Shown here: piece by piece, positions 1 to 6,284 of the stretch | Position numbering within the stretch: position 1 is the first letter of the stretch | Layout of the letters: each line of letters begins with the position of its first letter | DNA from: Rhodospirillales bacterium | GTDB lineage: Bacteria; Pseudomonadota; Alphaproteobacteria; CACIAM-22H2 | NCBI GenBank assembly: GCA_016195145.1 | Contig: JACQAF010000087.1 | Coordinates: forward strand, 1-8,620 | DNA length: 8,620 nucleotides | Reading direction: 5' to 3' | Program-made: the position numbers and the translations under genes | Notes under the pieces: generated by a model | The model's input: only the letters and a program-made list of their open reading frames with translations | Told to the model about the DNA's origin: nothing | The model's database searches: none

Positions 1-1158
1 CTCGCCCGCCGGCAGCGGATTGCCGGCGTCGTCGACAATGCGCGCCTCGTAGCCGGGGATCACCTTGCCGGTGGCGCCGGGGCGGATGTCGTCGCCCGAA
101 GCCGAAATGAAGATATGGAGAAGCTCGGTCGCGCCGAGCCCGTCGATCAGCTTGATGCCCGTGGCCTCGCGCCACGATTCGAAAATGGCGAGCGGCAGAT
201 GTTCGCCCGCCGACACGCCCTTTTTGAGGCTGGCGAGATGTTCGCGCTTCGCGGTTTCGGCCATGATCCGATAGGCGGTCGGGGCGGTGAAAACGATGGT
301 CGCCTTGCGGTCGTAAATCACCTGCGGCAGCAGATCGGGCGTCGCTTTTTCGGCGAGCGCCGTCGAGGCGCCGAAGCGCATCGGAAACGTCACCAGCCCG
401 CCGAGGCCGAAGGTGAAGGCGATCGGCGGCGAGCCGCAGAAAATGTCGTCCTGGGTCGGCTTCAGGATATCGCGCGGGAAGCAGTCGCAGATCGCCAGCA
501 CGTCGCGGTGGAAATGGACCGTGCCCTTGGCCGGACCGGTGGTGCCCGAGGTGAAGGCGATCAGCGCGACATCGTCGGCCGCGGTGTTGCAGTTGTCGAA
601 CTGGATGCTTTTGCGCGCCATATGCGCCTCGAGTCCGTCCGAGGCGTTGGTGTTGAAGTAGAGAACGTCGTTGCAGCCGGGAACGCGCTCTTTGGCCAGT
701 TTCATTTCCTCGGCAAGGCGCGCGTCGCACAGGGCGAATTTCACCTTCGCCTTGTCGAGGATGTGGGACAGCTCCTTGGCGCGCAGAAGCGGCATGGTGG
801 CGACTGCGATACCGCCGGCCTTGAGCACGGCGAACCAGCACGCGACCATCATCTGGTTGTTGGCGGCGCGCAGGAGAACGCGGTCGCCGGGTGCAAGGCC
901 GAACTCTTCGCGCAGCACGCAAGCGATGCGGTTCGCCCGCTCCAGCAATTCGCGATAGCTCCACATCTTGTCGCCGAACCAGAGGCAGGGCCGCTCGGCA
1001 TGGCCGGCGGCGACCATGCGGTCGAGCAGCTCGACGCCGGCATTGAACCGCGGCGGGTAATGCAGTGCAGGCAGCGCAAAACTCATTTTCGGCCACTGGT
1101 TCGCGGGCGGCAGGTTGTCGCGGGCGAAGGTGTCGATATGGGCAGTGTTTTCAGGCAT
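1..1158 (-). CDS. Aryl-CoA ligase of the benzoate/2-aminobenzoate-CoA ligase type (3' end beyond window)
   Basis: Acyl-adenylating enzyme that would activate an aromatic acid with ATP and CoA to its CoA thioester in the cytosol, the entry step of the pathway. The frame is open from ATG at 1158 to the window edge, giving 386 of roughly 530-550 expected residues; the C-terminal lid domain is outside. Visible motifs are the P-loop TSGTTGPAKG (residues 203-212), the A5 motif DGLGATE (339-345) and the following LLHIF. The His at 348 matches the His of benzoate-CoA ligases (TExLHIF) that lies at the aryl pocket. The N-terminus (HIDTFARDNLPP, residues 7-18) resembles 2-aminobenzoate-CoA ligases as I remember them. 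A GGAAGAG ribosome site lies 7 nt before the ATG, and the start overlaps the upstream flavoprotein stop by 8 nt (ATGCCTGA). The family is secure. The substrate (anthranilate, benzoate or a relative) is inferred from resemblance and neighbours. Confidence 0.9.
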   Translation of the reverse strand, partial: MPENTAHIDTFARDNLPPANQWPKMSFALPALHYPPRFNAGVELLDRMVAAGHAERPCLWFGDKMWSYRELLERANRIACVLREEFGLAPGDRVLLRAANNQMMVACWFAVLKAGGIAVATMPLLRAKELSHILDKAKVKFALCDARLAEEMKLAKERVPGCNDVLYFNTNASDGLEAHMARKSIQFDNCNTAADDVALIAFTSGTTGPAKGTVHFHRDVLAICDCFPRDILKPTQDDIFCGSPPIAFTFGLGGLVTFPMRFGASTALAEKATPDLLPQVIYDRKATIVFTAPTAYRIMAETAKREHLASLKKGVSAGEHLPLAIFESWREATGIKLIDGLGATELLHIFISASGDDIRPGATGKVIPGYEARIVDDAGNPLPAGE

Positions 1159-2623
1159 GGTTGGACTCTTCCGGTGCAGGAACGGCGGAGGAACCGAATT
1201 CGGGCAGCGGCATCGCGACCCGTACGGCATTGGATGGCAAGCTGTGGCGCCCGGACTTGTCGTGCGCCATCACGTGATATTCGTAAGTGAGGCCGCCAAG
1301 CACGACACGGTCGGTGAATTTCGGTGCCTTGACCGCCTCGACGATGGTGGCGCGGCCGTCATCCTCGGAGCGGAAAACGTCGTAGCCGGTGATGTCGCCG
1401 CCCTCGGCTCGTCGCCAGGCGAGCCGGATCGCGCCGTCCTTGACCGTCGCGGTCAGGGCGGCGTCGCCGCCGGGCCAGCGCGGGCCGTCGCCGGAAAGAT
1501 CCTCGACCGGCGCCTGGATCGCGTCCTTGGGCCAGAGAAAACAGCTAACCAGCTTGAAGTTCTCGTCGAGCTGCTTGCACACATTGCAATAGATGCAGCG
1601 GACGATCCGTTCCGGCCGGCCTTCCTTTACCTTGCGCGCCCAGTCGGGGTCGGCGAGAAGCTGGCGGGCCATGCCGATGATGTCGGCCTTGCCTTCCTGG
1701 AGCAGGCGCTCGGCGTCGGCAGGATCGCTGATCTTGCCGACCGAGACGACCGGCACGCGGAATCCCTTGGCGTTGATGTATTCCTTGATGCCGGCGGCAA
1801 GATGGGCGTGGGGAAGGGGCGGATACCACTCGCCGGGCATGCACTTGTCGCCCGAATAGCCGGTATAGGGGTAAAGCGGCTGCCCCGGCTTGTGAACCGC
1901 GTCCTCGAACTTGCCGCCGATCGACAGCGAGATGTAATTGGCCCCCATCTGGGCCATGCGGAGGGCGATGCGCTGCGCATCAGGGAGGCCGTAACCGTCC
2001 TTGATCGCCTCTTCGGCGAGAAAACGGATGCCGACCGGAAAATCCGCGCCGACGACATCGCGCACGCGGGCCATCACCCGGCCGAACAGGCGCAGGCGGC
2101 CCTCAAGGGTGCGGCCGTCATATTCGTCGCGGCGCTTGTTGTGGCGCGAGAGGAAGGACGAGAGGGTGTAAGCGTGCGCCGAATGCAGTTCGACCCCGTC
2201 ATAGCCCGCCTCGCGGGCGCGGCCGGCGGCGGCGCCGAACTGTTCGACAATCAGATCGATTTCGGCCGGCGAAAGCTGGTCGATGGTCTGCCGCCAGCCG
2301 GAGCGCGCCACCTTCATGAAATGGATGATCTGGGGAACGATTTTTGACGGACCGGCGTCGCGGACCCGGTGCACCAGCTCGCGATGGCCGGGAATGAAAA
2401 CGGTATCGGACAGGCGCAGCAACGGTCCCGATTTGGCGCCGTGGATAGCCGTCGCCTCGACGACGATCAGGCCGACATGCCCTTGCGCGTAGCGCACGTA
2501 GCGGTCGATCACCGCCTGGTTGACGAATCCGTCCTCGCCCGAGAGCCGTGTCACCATCGCCGGCACCAGCACCCGGTTGGGGAGGGTGAGCGTGTTGATG
2601 ACAAGCGGCTCGAGAAGCTTCAT
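1151..2623 (-). CDS. Old Yellow Enzyme-family flavin oxidoreductase with Fe-S motif and C-terminal fibronectin III domain
   Basis: 490-residue FMN-dependent TIM-barrel oxidoreductase of the NADH:flavin oxidoreductase family, probably reducing an unsaturated or aromatic CoA-ring intermediate. Residues 1-340 form the barrel: LPNRVLVPAM at 14-23, then HSAH at 147-150 and Tyr152, followed by the family stretch FLSRHNKRRDEYDGRT (157-172). Cys343, Cys346, Cys349 and Cys361 (CxxCNxC, then 11 residues, then C) match the [4Fe-4S] ligand pattern of trimethylamine dehydrogenase and 2,4-dienoyl-CoA reductase. Those enzymes continue with about 270 residues of FAD/NAD(P)H domain. Here that is absent, and residues about 386-472 look like a fibronectin III domain (Trp403, GYDVFR at 413-418, TYEYHVMAHDKSG at 446-458). 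No signal peptide is seen. The ATG at 2623 overlaps the CWC stop by 4 nt (ATGA). Longer upstream readings run through other genes and were discarded. Family call is firm; the substrate and electron donor are unknown. Confidence 0.9.
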   Translation of the reverse strand: MKLLEPLVINTLTLPNRVLVPAMVTRLSGEDGFVNQAVIDRYVRYAQGHVGLIVVEATAIHGAKSGPLLRLSDTVFIPGHRELVHRVRDAGPSKIVPQIIHFMKVARSGWRQTIDQLSPAEIDLIVEQFGAAAGRAREAGYDGVELHSAHAYTLSSFLSRHNKRRDEYDGRTLEGRLRLFGRVMARVRDVVGADFPVGIRFLAEEAIKDGYGLPDAQRIALRMAQMGANYISLSIGGKFEDAVHKPGQPLYPYTGYSGDKCMPGEWYPPLPHAHLAAGIKEYINAKGFRVPVVSVGKISDPADAERLLQEGKADIIGMARQLLADPDWARKVKEGRPERIVRCIYCNVCKQLDENFKLVSCFLWPKDAIQAPVEDLSGDGPRWPGGDAALTATVKDGAIRLAWRRAEGGDITGYDVFRSEDDGRATIVEAVKAPKFTDRVVLGGLTYEYHVMAHDKSGRHSLPSNAVRVAMPLPEFGSSAVPAPEESNHA

Positions 2624-2802
2624 CGCTCTTTTTCCGCTGCGGCGCGCAGACAGGTTGGGCACAGACAGCCCGAGGTTTGGGCGCTGGGCACCGGCAGGCG
2701 GTAAGCCTCGGCCTTGCACCAGCACGGGCCCGCCGGATCGCAGGCGAAGCGGCCTCCGCAGGCGGGGCAAACGACGGTCGAAATGGGTGCGAGAGTCGCC
2801 AT
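2620..2802 (-). CDS. Cysteine-rich CWC-family small protein
   Basis: A 60-residue protein with eight cysteines (12, 15, 21, 27, 29, 46, 48, 51) arranged as CPACG...C...PCWC and then CLCPTC near the C-terminus. This fits the Cys_rich_CWC family of small bacterial proteins of unknown function. Two CxxC-type knuckles plus CWC suggest a metal-binding (zinc-ribbon or rubredoxin-like) fold, but no metal can be inferred with certainty. The ATG at 2802 is preceded by GGAG 8 nt upstream, inside the end of the acyl-CoA dehydrogenase gene, with only 5 nt between that stop and this start. Its TGA overlaps the flavoprotein ATG (ATGA). This placement between a dehydrogenase and an Fe-S flavoprotein makes a redox, metal-delivery or assembly role worth considering, but that is inference. 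Confidence 0.85.
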   Translation of the reverse strand: MATLAPISTVVCPACGGRFACDPAGPCWCKAEAYRLPVPSAQTSGCLCPTCLRAAAEKER

Positions 2803-2807
2803 GGCGG

Positions 2808-4004
2808 TCACTCCGCCGCCTTTTTCTTTTCCGCGTCGGCGTCGGCGGCAAGAATCTGGCTGGCCACGACCAGCTTCTGGATCTCGGTGGTGCCCTCGTA
2901 GATGCGCAGCGACCGGACCTCGCGATACAACCGTTCGACCGGATGGCCGGAGACGACGCCGAGCCCACCATGAAGCTGCACCGCCGCATCGACGACACGC
3001 TGCGCCATTTCTGTCGCATACAGCTTGGCCATCGCGGCCTCGCGGGTAACGCGCTCGGCGACGCAATCCTTGGTCCAGGCGGCGCGATAGATGAGCAGGG
3101 CGGCGGCGTCGATTTCGGTCGCCATGTCGGCAAGACGCGCCTGGGTCATCTGGAAATCGGCGAGTTTCTGGCCGAACGCTTCACGGGTGCGGACGTGCGA
3201 TAACGCTTCGTCGAGCGCCCGGCGGGCGAAGCCGAGCGCGGCCGCGCCGACGGTCGAACGGAAGATATCGAGGGTCGCCATGGCGATCTTGAATCCTTCG
3301 CCGGGCTTGCCGAGAAGCTGCGTGGCCGGCACCCGGCACCCGGCAAATTTCAGCATCGCGAGGGGATGCGGGGCGCTGATCTGGATACGCTCGGCGACCG
3401 ACAGGCCCGGCGCATCGGCGTCGACGACGAAGGCCGACAGGCCCTTTGCCCCGGGCGCCTCGCCGGTCCGGGCAAAGACAACGTAATGGCCGGCGATGCC
3501 GCCGTTCGAAATCCATGTCTTTGTCCCGTCGAGGACATACGCATTGCCGTCGCGCCGCGCGGTCATCCGCAGGGCCGAAACGTCCGAGCCGCCTTCGGGT
3601 TCGGAGAGGGCAAAGGTGGCGATACGGGAGCCGGCGTGGACCTCGGGCAAATAGCGGCGCTTCAGGGGCTCGCTGCCGAACATGGCGATCGATGCGCTGC
3701 CGAGCCCCTGCATGGCGAAGGCGAAATCGGCGAGACCCGAGGTACGGGCGAGGGTTTCGCGGATCAGGCACAGCGAGCGCACGTCGAGCTTGTCGTACTG
3801 CCCGCCATAGGGCTTCGGCACGGCATAGCCCAGCCATCCGCCATCGCCGAGCAGCTTGACGAAGCGGCGGGTGAGGGCGTCGATGTCGCTTTCGTCGTGT
3901 TCGTGGGGCGCGATCTCGCGGACCGTCCAAGCGTCGAGCTTCGCCGCCAGATCGCGATGTACGCCGTCGAAAAACGGCCAGGCGAGAAAGCTGCGGTCGG
4001 GCAT
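2808..4004 (-). CDS. Acyl-CoA dehydrogenase family protein
   Basis: 398-residue FAD flavoenzyme that would introduce an alpha,beta double bond into an acyl-CoA (possibly ring-derived) and pass electrons to ETF. The length is normal for the family. Motifs in order: SEPEGGSD (134-141) and GTKTWISNGG (160-169) of the FAD/substrate domain, the RTREAFGQKL helix (272-281), QLHGGLGV (343-350), and RIYEGTTEIQ (367-376) near the C-terminus. Glu370 in YEGT sits where the catalytic base of MCAD/SCAD-type enzymes is found. The last residues are a charged Lys/Ala tail. Start ATG at 4004 lies 3 nt after the crotonase stop, with a GAGGGG ribosome site inside that gene. The operon position suggests a substrate from ring opening or an alicyclic CoA thioester, as in 2-aminobenzoate (abm) or cyclohexanecarboxylate (bad/ali) clusters. 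The exact substrate cannot be deduced. Confidence 0.93.
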   Translation of the reverse strand: MPDRSFLAWPFFDGVHRDLAAKLDAWTVREIAPHEHDESDIDALTRRFVKLLGDGGWLGYAVPKPYGGQYDKLDVRSLCLIRETLARTSGLADFAFAMQGLGSASIAMFGSEPLKRRYLPEVHAGSRIATFALSEPEGGSDVSALRMTARRDGNAYVLDGTKTWISNGGIAGHYVVFARTGEAPGAKGLSAFVVDADAPGLSVAERIQISAPHPLAMLKFAGCRVPATQLLGKPGEGFKIAMATLDIFRSTVGAAALGFARRALDEALSHVRTREAFGQKLADFQMTQARLADMATEIDAAALLIYRAAWTKDCVAERVTREAAMAKLYATEMAQRVVDAAVQLHGGLGVVSGHPVERLYREVRSLRIYEGTTEIQKLVVASQILAADADAEKKKAAE

Positions 4005-4007
4005 CGC

Positions 4008-4832
4008 CTAGTTCCCCTCGAAACGCGGTTTTTCCTTGTCGGTGAAGGCATGGTAAGCGCGAGCGAAATCCTCGGTGCTCATGCAGATCGCCTGCGCCTG
4101 GGCTTCGGCCTCGATCGCCTGCTCGATGCCCAGGTTCCATTCCTGATCGAGCATTCTCTTGGTCATTGCATGGGCGAAGCTTGGGCCGTCGGCGAGCGCG
4201 CGCGCCGTCTCCAGCGCGCTCGTCAGCACGCCGCCGGGAGGGCAGAGCTTGTTGAAGAATCCCCAGCGTTCCGCCTCTTCGCCAGCCATGGCGCGGCCGG
4301 TAAACAGCAGTTCGGCGGCGCGCCCGTGGCCGACGATGCGCGGCAGGATGGCGCAAGCACCCATATCGCACCCGGCAAGGCCGACGCGGGTAAACAGGAA
4401 CGCGACCTTGGCGTTCGGCGTGCCATACCGCAGGTCGGCGGCCATGGCGATGCAGGCGCCGGCCCCCGCGCACACCCCGTCGATTGCGGCGACAATCGGC
4501 TGCGGGCAAAGGCGCATTGCCTTGACCAGATCACCGGTCATGCGGGTGAAGCGCAGCAGGTCGGGCATCGGCATCTTGACCAGCGGGCCGATGATGTCGT
4601 GCACGTCGCCGCCCGAACAGAAATTTCCGCCGGCGCCGGCGACGACCACGGCGCGAATGTCGTTCACATAGACAAGATCGCGGAACAGGTCGCGCAATTC
4701 GGCATAGCTGTCGAAGGTCAGCGGGTTCTTGCGCGCTGGATTGTTGAGCGTAATGGTGGCGACCTTGTCGCCGACCTGCCAGCCGAAATGGACCGGCCTG
4801 AAACGGTCGGCGGTATAGGCGGTCAGGGTCAC
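4008..4832 (-). CDS. Crotonase-fold (enoyl-CoA hydratase/isomerase family) protein
   Basis: 274-residue crotonase-superfamily protein acting on a CoA thioester. The oxyanion-hole segments are visible: GNFCSGGDVHDI (69-80) and the DGVCAGAGACIAM segment (118-130). The two glutamates used by classical enoyl-CoA hydratase appear replaced: by my hand alignment Cys127 and Arg149 occupy those positions. Asp156 in GLAGCDMGA aligns with the catalytic Asp of PaaG/enoyl-CoA isomerase-like members, at the same distance from the LPR motif. Hydration is therefore doubtful; isomerisation, hydrolysis or C-C cleavage of a ring-derived CoA ester is as likely. The start is GTG at 4832, supported by GGGAG 7 nt upstream and by a GTGA overlap with the marR stop. 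Related proteins accompany 2-aminobenzoyl-CoA catabolic genes, from memory. Fold certain, reaction unassigned. Confidence 0.9.
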   Translation of the reverse strand: MTLTAYTADRFRPVHFGWQVGDKVATITLNNPARKNPLTFDSYAELRDLFRDLVYVNDIRAVVVAGAGGNFCSGGDVHDIIGPLVKMPMPDLLRFTRMTGDLVKAMRLCPQPIVAAIDGVCAGAGACIAMAADLRYGTPNAKVAFLFTRVGLAGCDMGACAILPRIVGHGRAAELLFTGRAMAGEEAERWGFFNKLCPPGGVLTSALETARALADGPSFAHAMTKRMLDQEWNLGIEQAIEAEAQAQAICMSTEDFARAYHAFTDKEKPRFEGN

Positions 4833-5356
4833 GAAGTATCTCCCGGTTTGGCGCCGGCCTCGCTGGCGGCGCGGATCGAATGTTTCAGTTTGGCGAGAAG
4901 GTCGAGCAGCGCTGCCATTTCCGTCCGGTCGAGGCCGGCGAGCAGATCGTCGACCCAGCGTTCGTGCACCGGCGTCATGACGTCGAAGGCCCGCTTGCCG
5001 GCCGGCGTTAGCCTGAGGCGGGCGCGGCGGCGGTCGTGGGAAGCGGTAGCGCGGCTGACCAACCCCTCGGCGACAAGGCGGTCGGCGAGGCCGGTCACGT
5101 TGCCGTTGGAGACCATCAGCCGGTCCGACAATTCGCCCATGGTCAGGCCGTCGGGCGCGCGGTCGAGCTGGGCGAGAAGATCGAAGCGCGGCAACGTGAT
5201 GTCGAACGTCTCGCGCAATCCCGCGCGCACGCGCCCCTCGATCATGTTAGCGCAGGTGAGAAGCCGCAGCCACACGCGCAGTTCAAGCTTGTCATGCCGG
5301 GCGAGCCCGCTTTCGCGGTCGGCGGCCGGGGACAGGGCGACGACATCCTGCGGCAT
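4829..5356 (-). CDS. MarR-family transcriptional regulator
   Basis: 175-residue winged helix-turn-helix regulator of normal MarR length. The DNA-binding region covers about residues 50-115: LTMGELSDRLMVSNGNVTGL (71-90) is the recognition-helix stretch and SHDRRRARLRLTPAG (106-120) is the wing with the family's DxR pattern. Helices at both ends (about 22-45 and 128-165) would form the dimer interface. It is the second gene of the operon; the ATG shares one base with the SDR stop (TGATG), with GGAG about 10 nt upstream. MarR proteins of aromatic-acid clusters such as BadR and CouR commonly answer to a CoA thioester or free acid of the pathway. By analogy this one probably represses its own operon, and the perfect inverted repeat at 6213-6238 is the obvious operator candidate. 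Ligand and sign of regulation are inferred. Longer upstream readings overlap the SDR gene and were rejected. Confidence 0.92.
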   Translation of the reverse strand: MPQDVVALSPAADRESGLARHDKLELRVWLRLLTCANMIEGRVRAGLRETFDITLPRFDLLAQLDRAPDGLTMGELSDRLMVSNGNVTGLADRLVAEGLVSRATASHDRRRARLRLTPAGKRAFDVMTPVHERWVDDLLAGLDRTEMAALLDLLAKLKHSIRAASEAGAKPGDTS

Positions 5357-6183
5357 CAGACGGATTCTCCGGCGGCGATGACGAGGGTCTCGCCGGTGAT
5401 TGCAGCAGAGGCCGGCCGGCAAAGGAACCCAACTGCGGCGGCGACTTCCTCGGGCCGAATCAGGCGCCCCATCGGGTTGGCCGCTGCAAGCGTCGCGCGC
5501 GCCTCGTCCGGCGACTGGCCGGTCTTGCCGGCGATGTTGGCGACCGCCGCCTCGACCATCGGCGTGTCGGTATATCCGGGACAGATGGCATTGACGGTGA
5601 CGCCGGTCTTGGCGACCTCGATCGCCAGCGCGCGGGTGAGGCCGACGAGGCCGTGTTTGGCCGCGACATAGGCGCTGACATAGGCGTAGCCCTTGAGGCC
5701 GGCGGTCGAGGCTATGTTGATGATGCGGCCCCATCCGGCGGCGGTCATTGCCGGCAGCGCGGCGCGGGTCGCGGCATAGGCGCTGTTGAGATTGACGTCG
5801 ATCATCCGCCGCCACAGCGCCGGATCGGTCCTGGCGAAGGGGGCGCTTTCCGCCGCCCCGGCGTTATTGATCAGGATGGCCGGCGCGCCGAATGCGGATG
5901 CGGCGTCGGCGAGCGCTTTGGCAAGCGCCGCCTCGTCGGTCACGTCGGCCACGCCGTGCCGTACCTTGACGCCGCTCTTGCCCAGTGTCGCAGCAAGATC
6001 CCGGAGCGGCGTCGGATTGCGCGCAATCAGCGTCAGGTCTGCGCCAAGACGGGCGAGTTCGCCAGCAATCGCTGCCCCGATGCCGCGCGAAGCGCCGGTC
6101 ACGACGGCGTGCCGCCCGGCCAGTATGCGCGGGGCTGTTTCGGTTTCTGCGGATCCGATCTTGGCGGAGATCACCGAATCCAT
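5356..6183 (-). CDS. SDR-family NAD(P)-dependent dehydrogenase
   Basis: 275-residue classical short-chain dehydrogenase, expected to oxidise a hydroxyacyl-CoA or ring hydroxyl to a ketone (or the reverse). The Rossmann motif TGASRGIG is at 29-36, NNAG at 106-109, catalytic Ser159 lies 13 residues before Tyr172 of the YxxxK motif, Lys176 follows, and CPGYTDTPM is at 201-209. An Ala follows the Arg55-containing beta2 end (IARN), which does not settle NAD versus NADP. It is the first gene of the operon. The ATG at 6183 sits only 1 nt after AGGAGG, so GTG at codon 4, with a 10-nt gap, is a possible alternative start. The 24 residues before the fold are longer than usual but have no signal-peptide character. 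BadH-like 2-hydroxycyclohexanecarboxyl-CoA dehydrogenases and 3-hydroxyacyl-CoA dehydrogenases of similar clusters are the nearest functional models; the substrate is not determinable here. Confidence 0.92.
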   Translation of the reverse strand: MDSVISAKIGSAETETAPRILAGRHAVVTGASRGIGAAIAGELARLGADLTLIARNPTPLRDLAATLGKSGVKVRHGVADVTDEAALAKALADAASAFGAPAILINNAGAAESAPFARTDPALWRRMIDVNLNSAYAATRAALPAMTAAGWGRIINIASTAGLKGYAYVSAYVAAKHGLVGLTRALAIEVAKTGVTVNAICPGYTDTPMVEAAVANIAGKTGQSPDEARATLAAANPMGRLIRPEEVAAAVGFLCRPASAAITGETLVIAAGESV

Positions 6184-6192
6184 ACCTCCTCC
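6184..6192 (-). promoter_or_regulatory. Strong Shine-Dalgarno of the operon's first gene
   Basis: Read on the minus strand this is GGAGGAGGT directly abutting the ATG at 6183. It is the best ribosome site in the window, but its spacing to the ATG (1 nt from AGGAGG, 4 nt from the first GGAGG) is short. The GTG at 6174-6172 (codon 4) has about 10 nt. Initiation could use either codon. Confidence 0.6.
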
Positions 6193-6212
6193 GCGTGCCT
6201 ATCAGGGTCAAA

Positions 6213-6238
6213 CAATTATTTTAAGTCTAAAATAATTG
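6213..6238. promoter_or_regulatory. Perfect 11-bp inverted repeat, probable MarR operator
   Basis: Two perfect arms, CAATTATTTTA (6213-6223) and TAAAATAATTG (6228-6238), flank a 4-bp AGTC spacer. The element is almost purely A/T in a GC-rich window and lies 29 bp before the SDR start codon, upstream of an operon whose second gene is a MarR regulator. Palindromes of this size and AT content are typical MarR-family operators. The inner part also overlaps the best promoter candidate, which would allow repression by occlusion. The symmetry is directly visible; binding by this MarR protein is inferred. Confidence 0.72.
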
Positions 6239-6252
6239 ATCTTCGACGGCAA
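6224..6252 (-). promoter_or_regulatory. Candidate operon promoter overlapping the palindrome
   Basis: On the minus strand TTGCCG (6252-6247) is followed after exactly 17 nt by TAGACT (6229-6224). Each hexamer matches the sigma-70 consensus at 4 of 6 positions. The -10 would sit in the centre of the inverted repeat, and transcription would begin near 6217, leaving a leader of about 33 nt before the SDR ATG. An alternative -10, TAAAAT within the other arm, has no good -35. Weak but well-placed. Confidence 0.35.
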
Positions 6253-6284
6253 GGGGAGGGTGGGGGATTGGACCGGCGCTGCGG

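Noticed and set aside
2624..3133. N-terminal extension of the flavoprotein frame to a 660-residue protein
   Set aside because: The extension runs out of frame through the CWC and acyl-CoA dehydrogenase genes. The OYE fold begins normally at the ATG at 2623 (MKLLEPLVINTLTLPNRV).
3366..5381. A 671-codon open frame on the plus strand, and similar long plus-strand frames at 115-1290 and 1115-2347
   Set aside because: They lie antisense to genes with clear family motifs and catalytic residues. Their translations are Arg/Ala/Gly-rich with no recognisable domain, as expected from stop-poor GC-rich DNA.
5357..5815. Longer MarR protein starting within the SDR gene (328 residues)
   Set aside because: The added part is a low-complexity shadow of the SDR coding sequence. 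The TGATG junction and the normal MarR length favour 5356.
1151..6183. Assignment as the anaerobic cyclohexanecarboxylate bad/ali operon
   Set aside because: MarR, SDR, crotonase and acyl-CoA dehydrogenase all have counterparts there, but the OYE-FN3 and CWC genes do not belong, and the ligase looks closer to benzoate/2-aminobenzoate ligases. It is kept only as an alternative.
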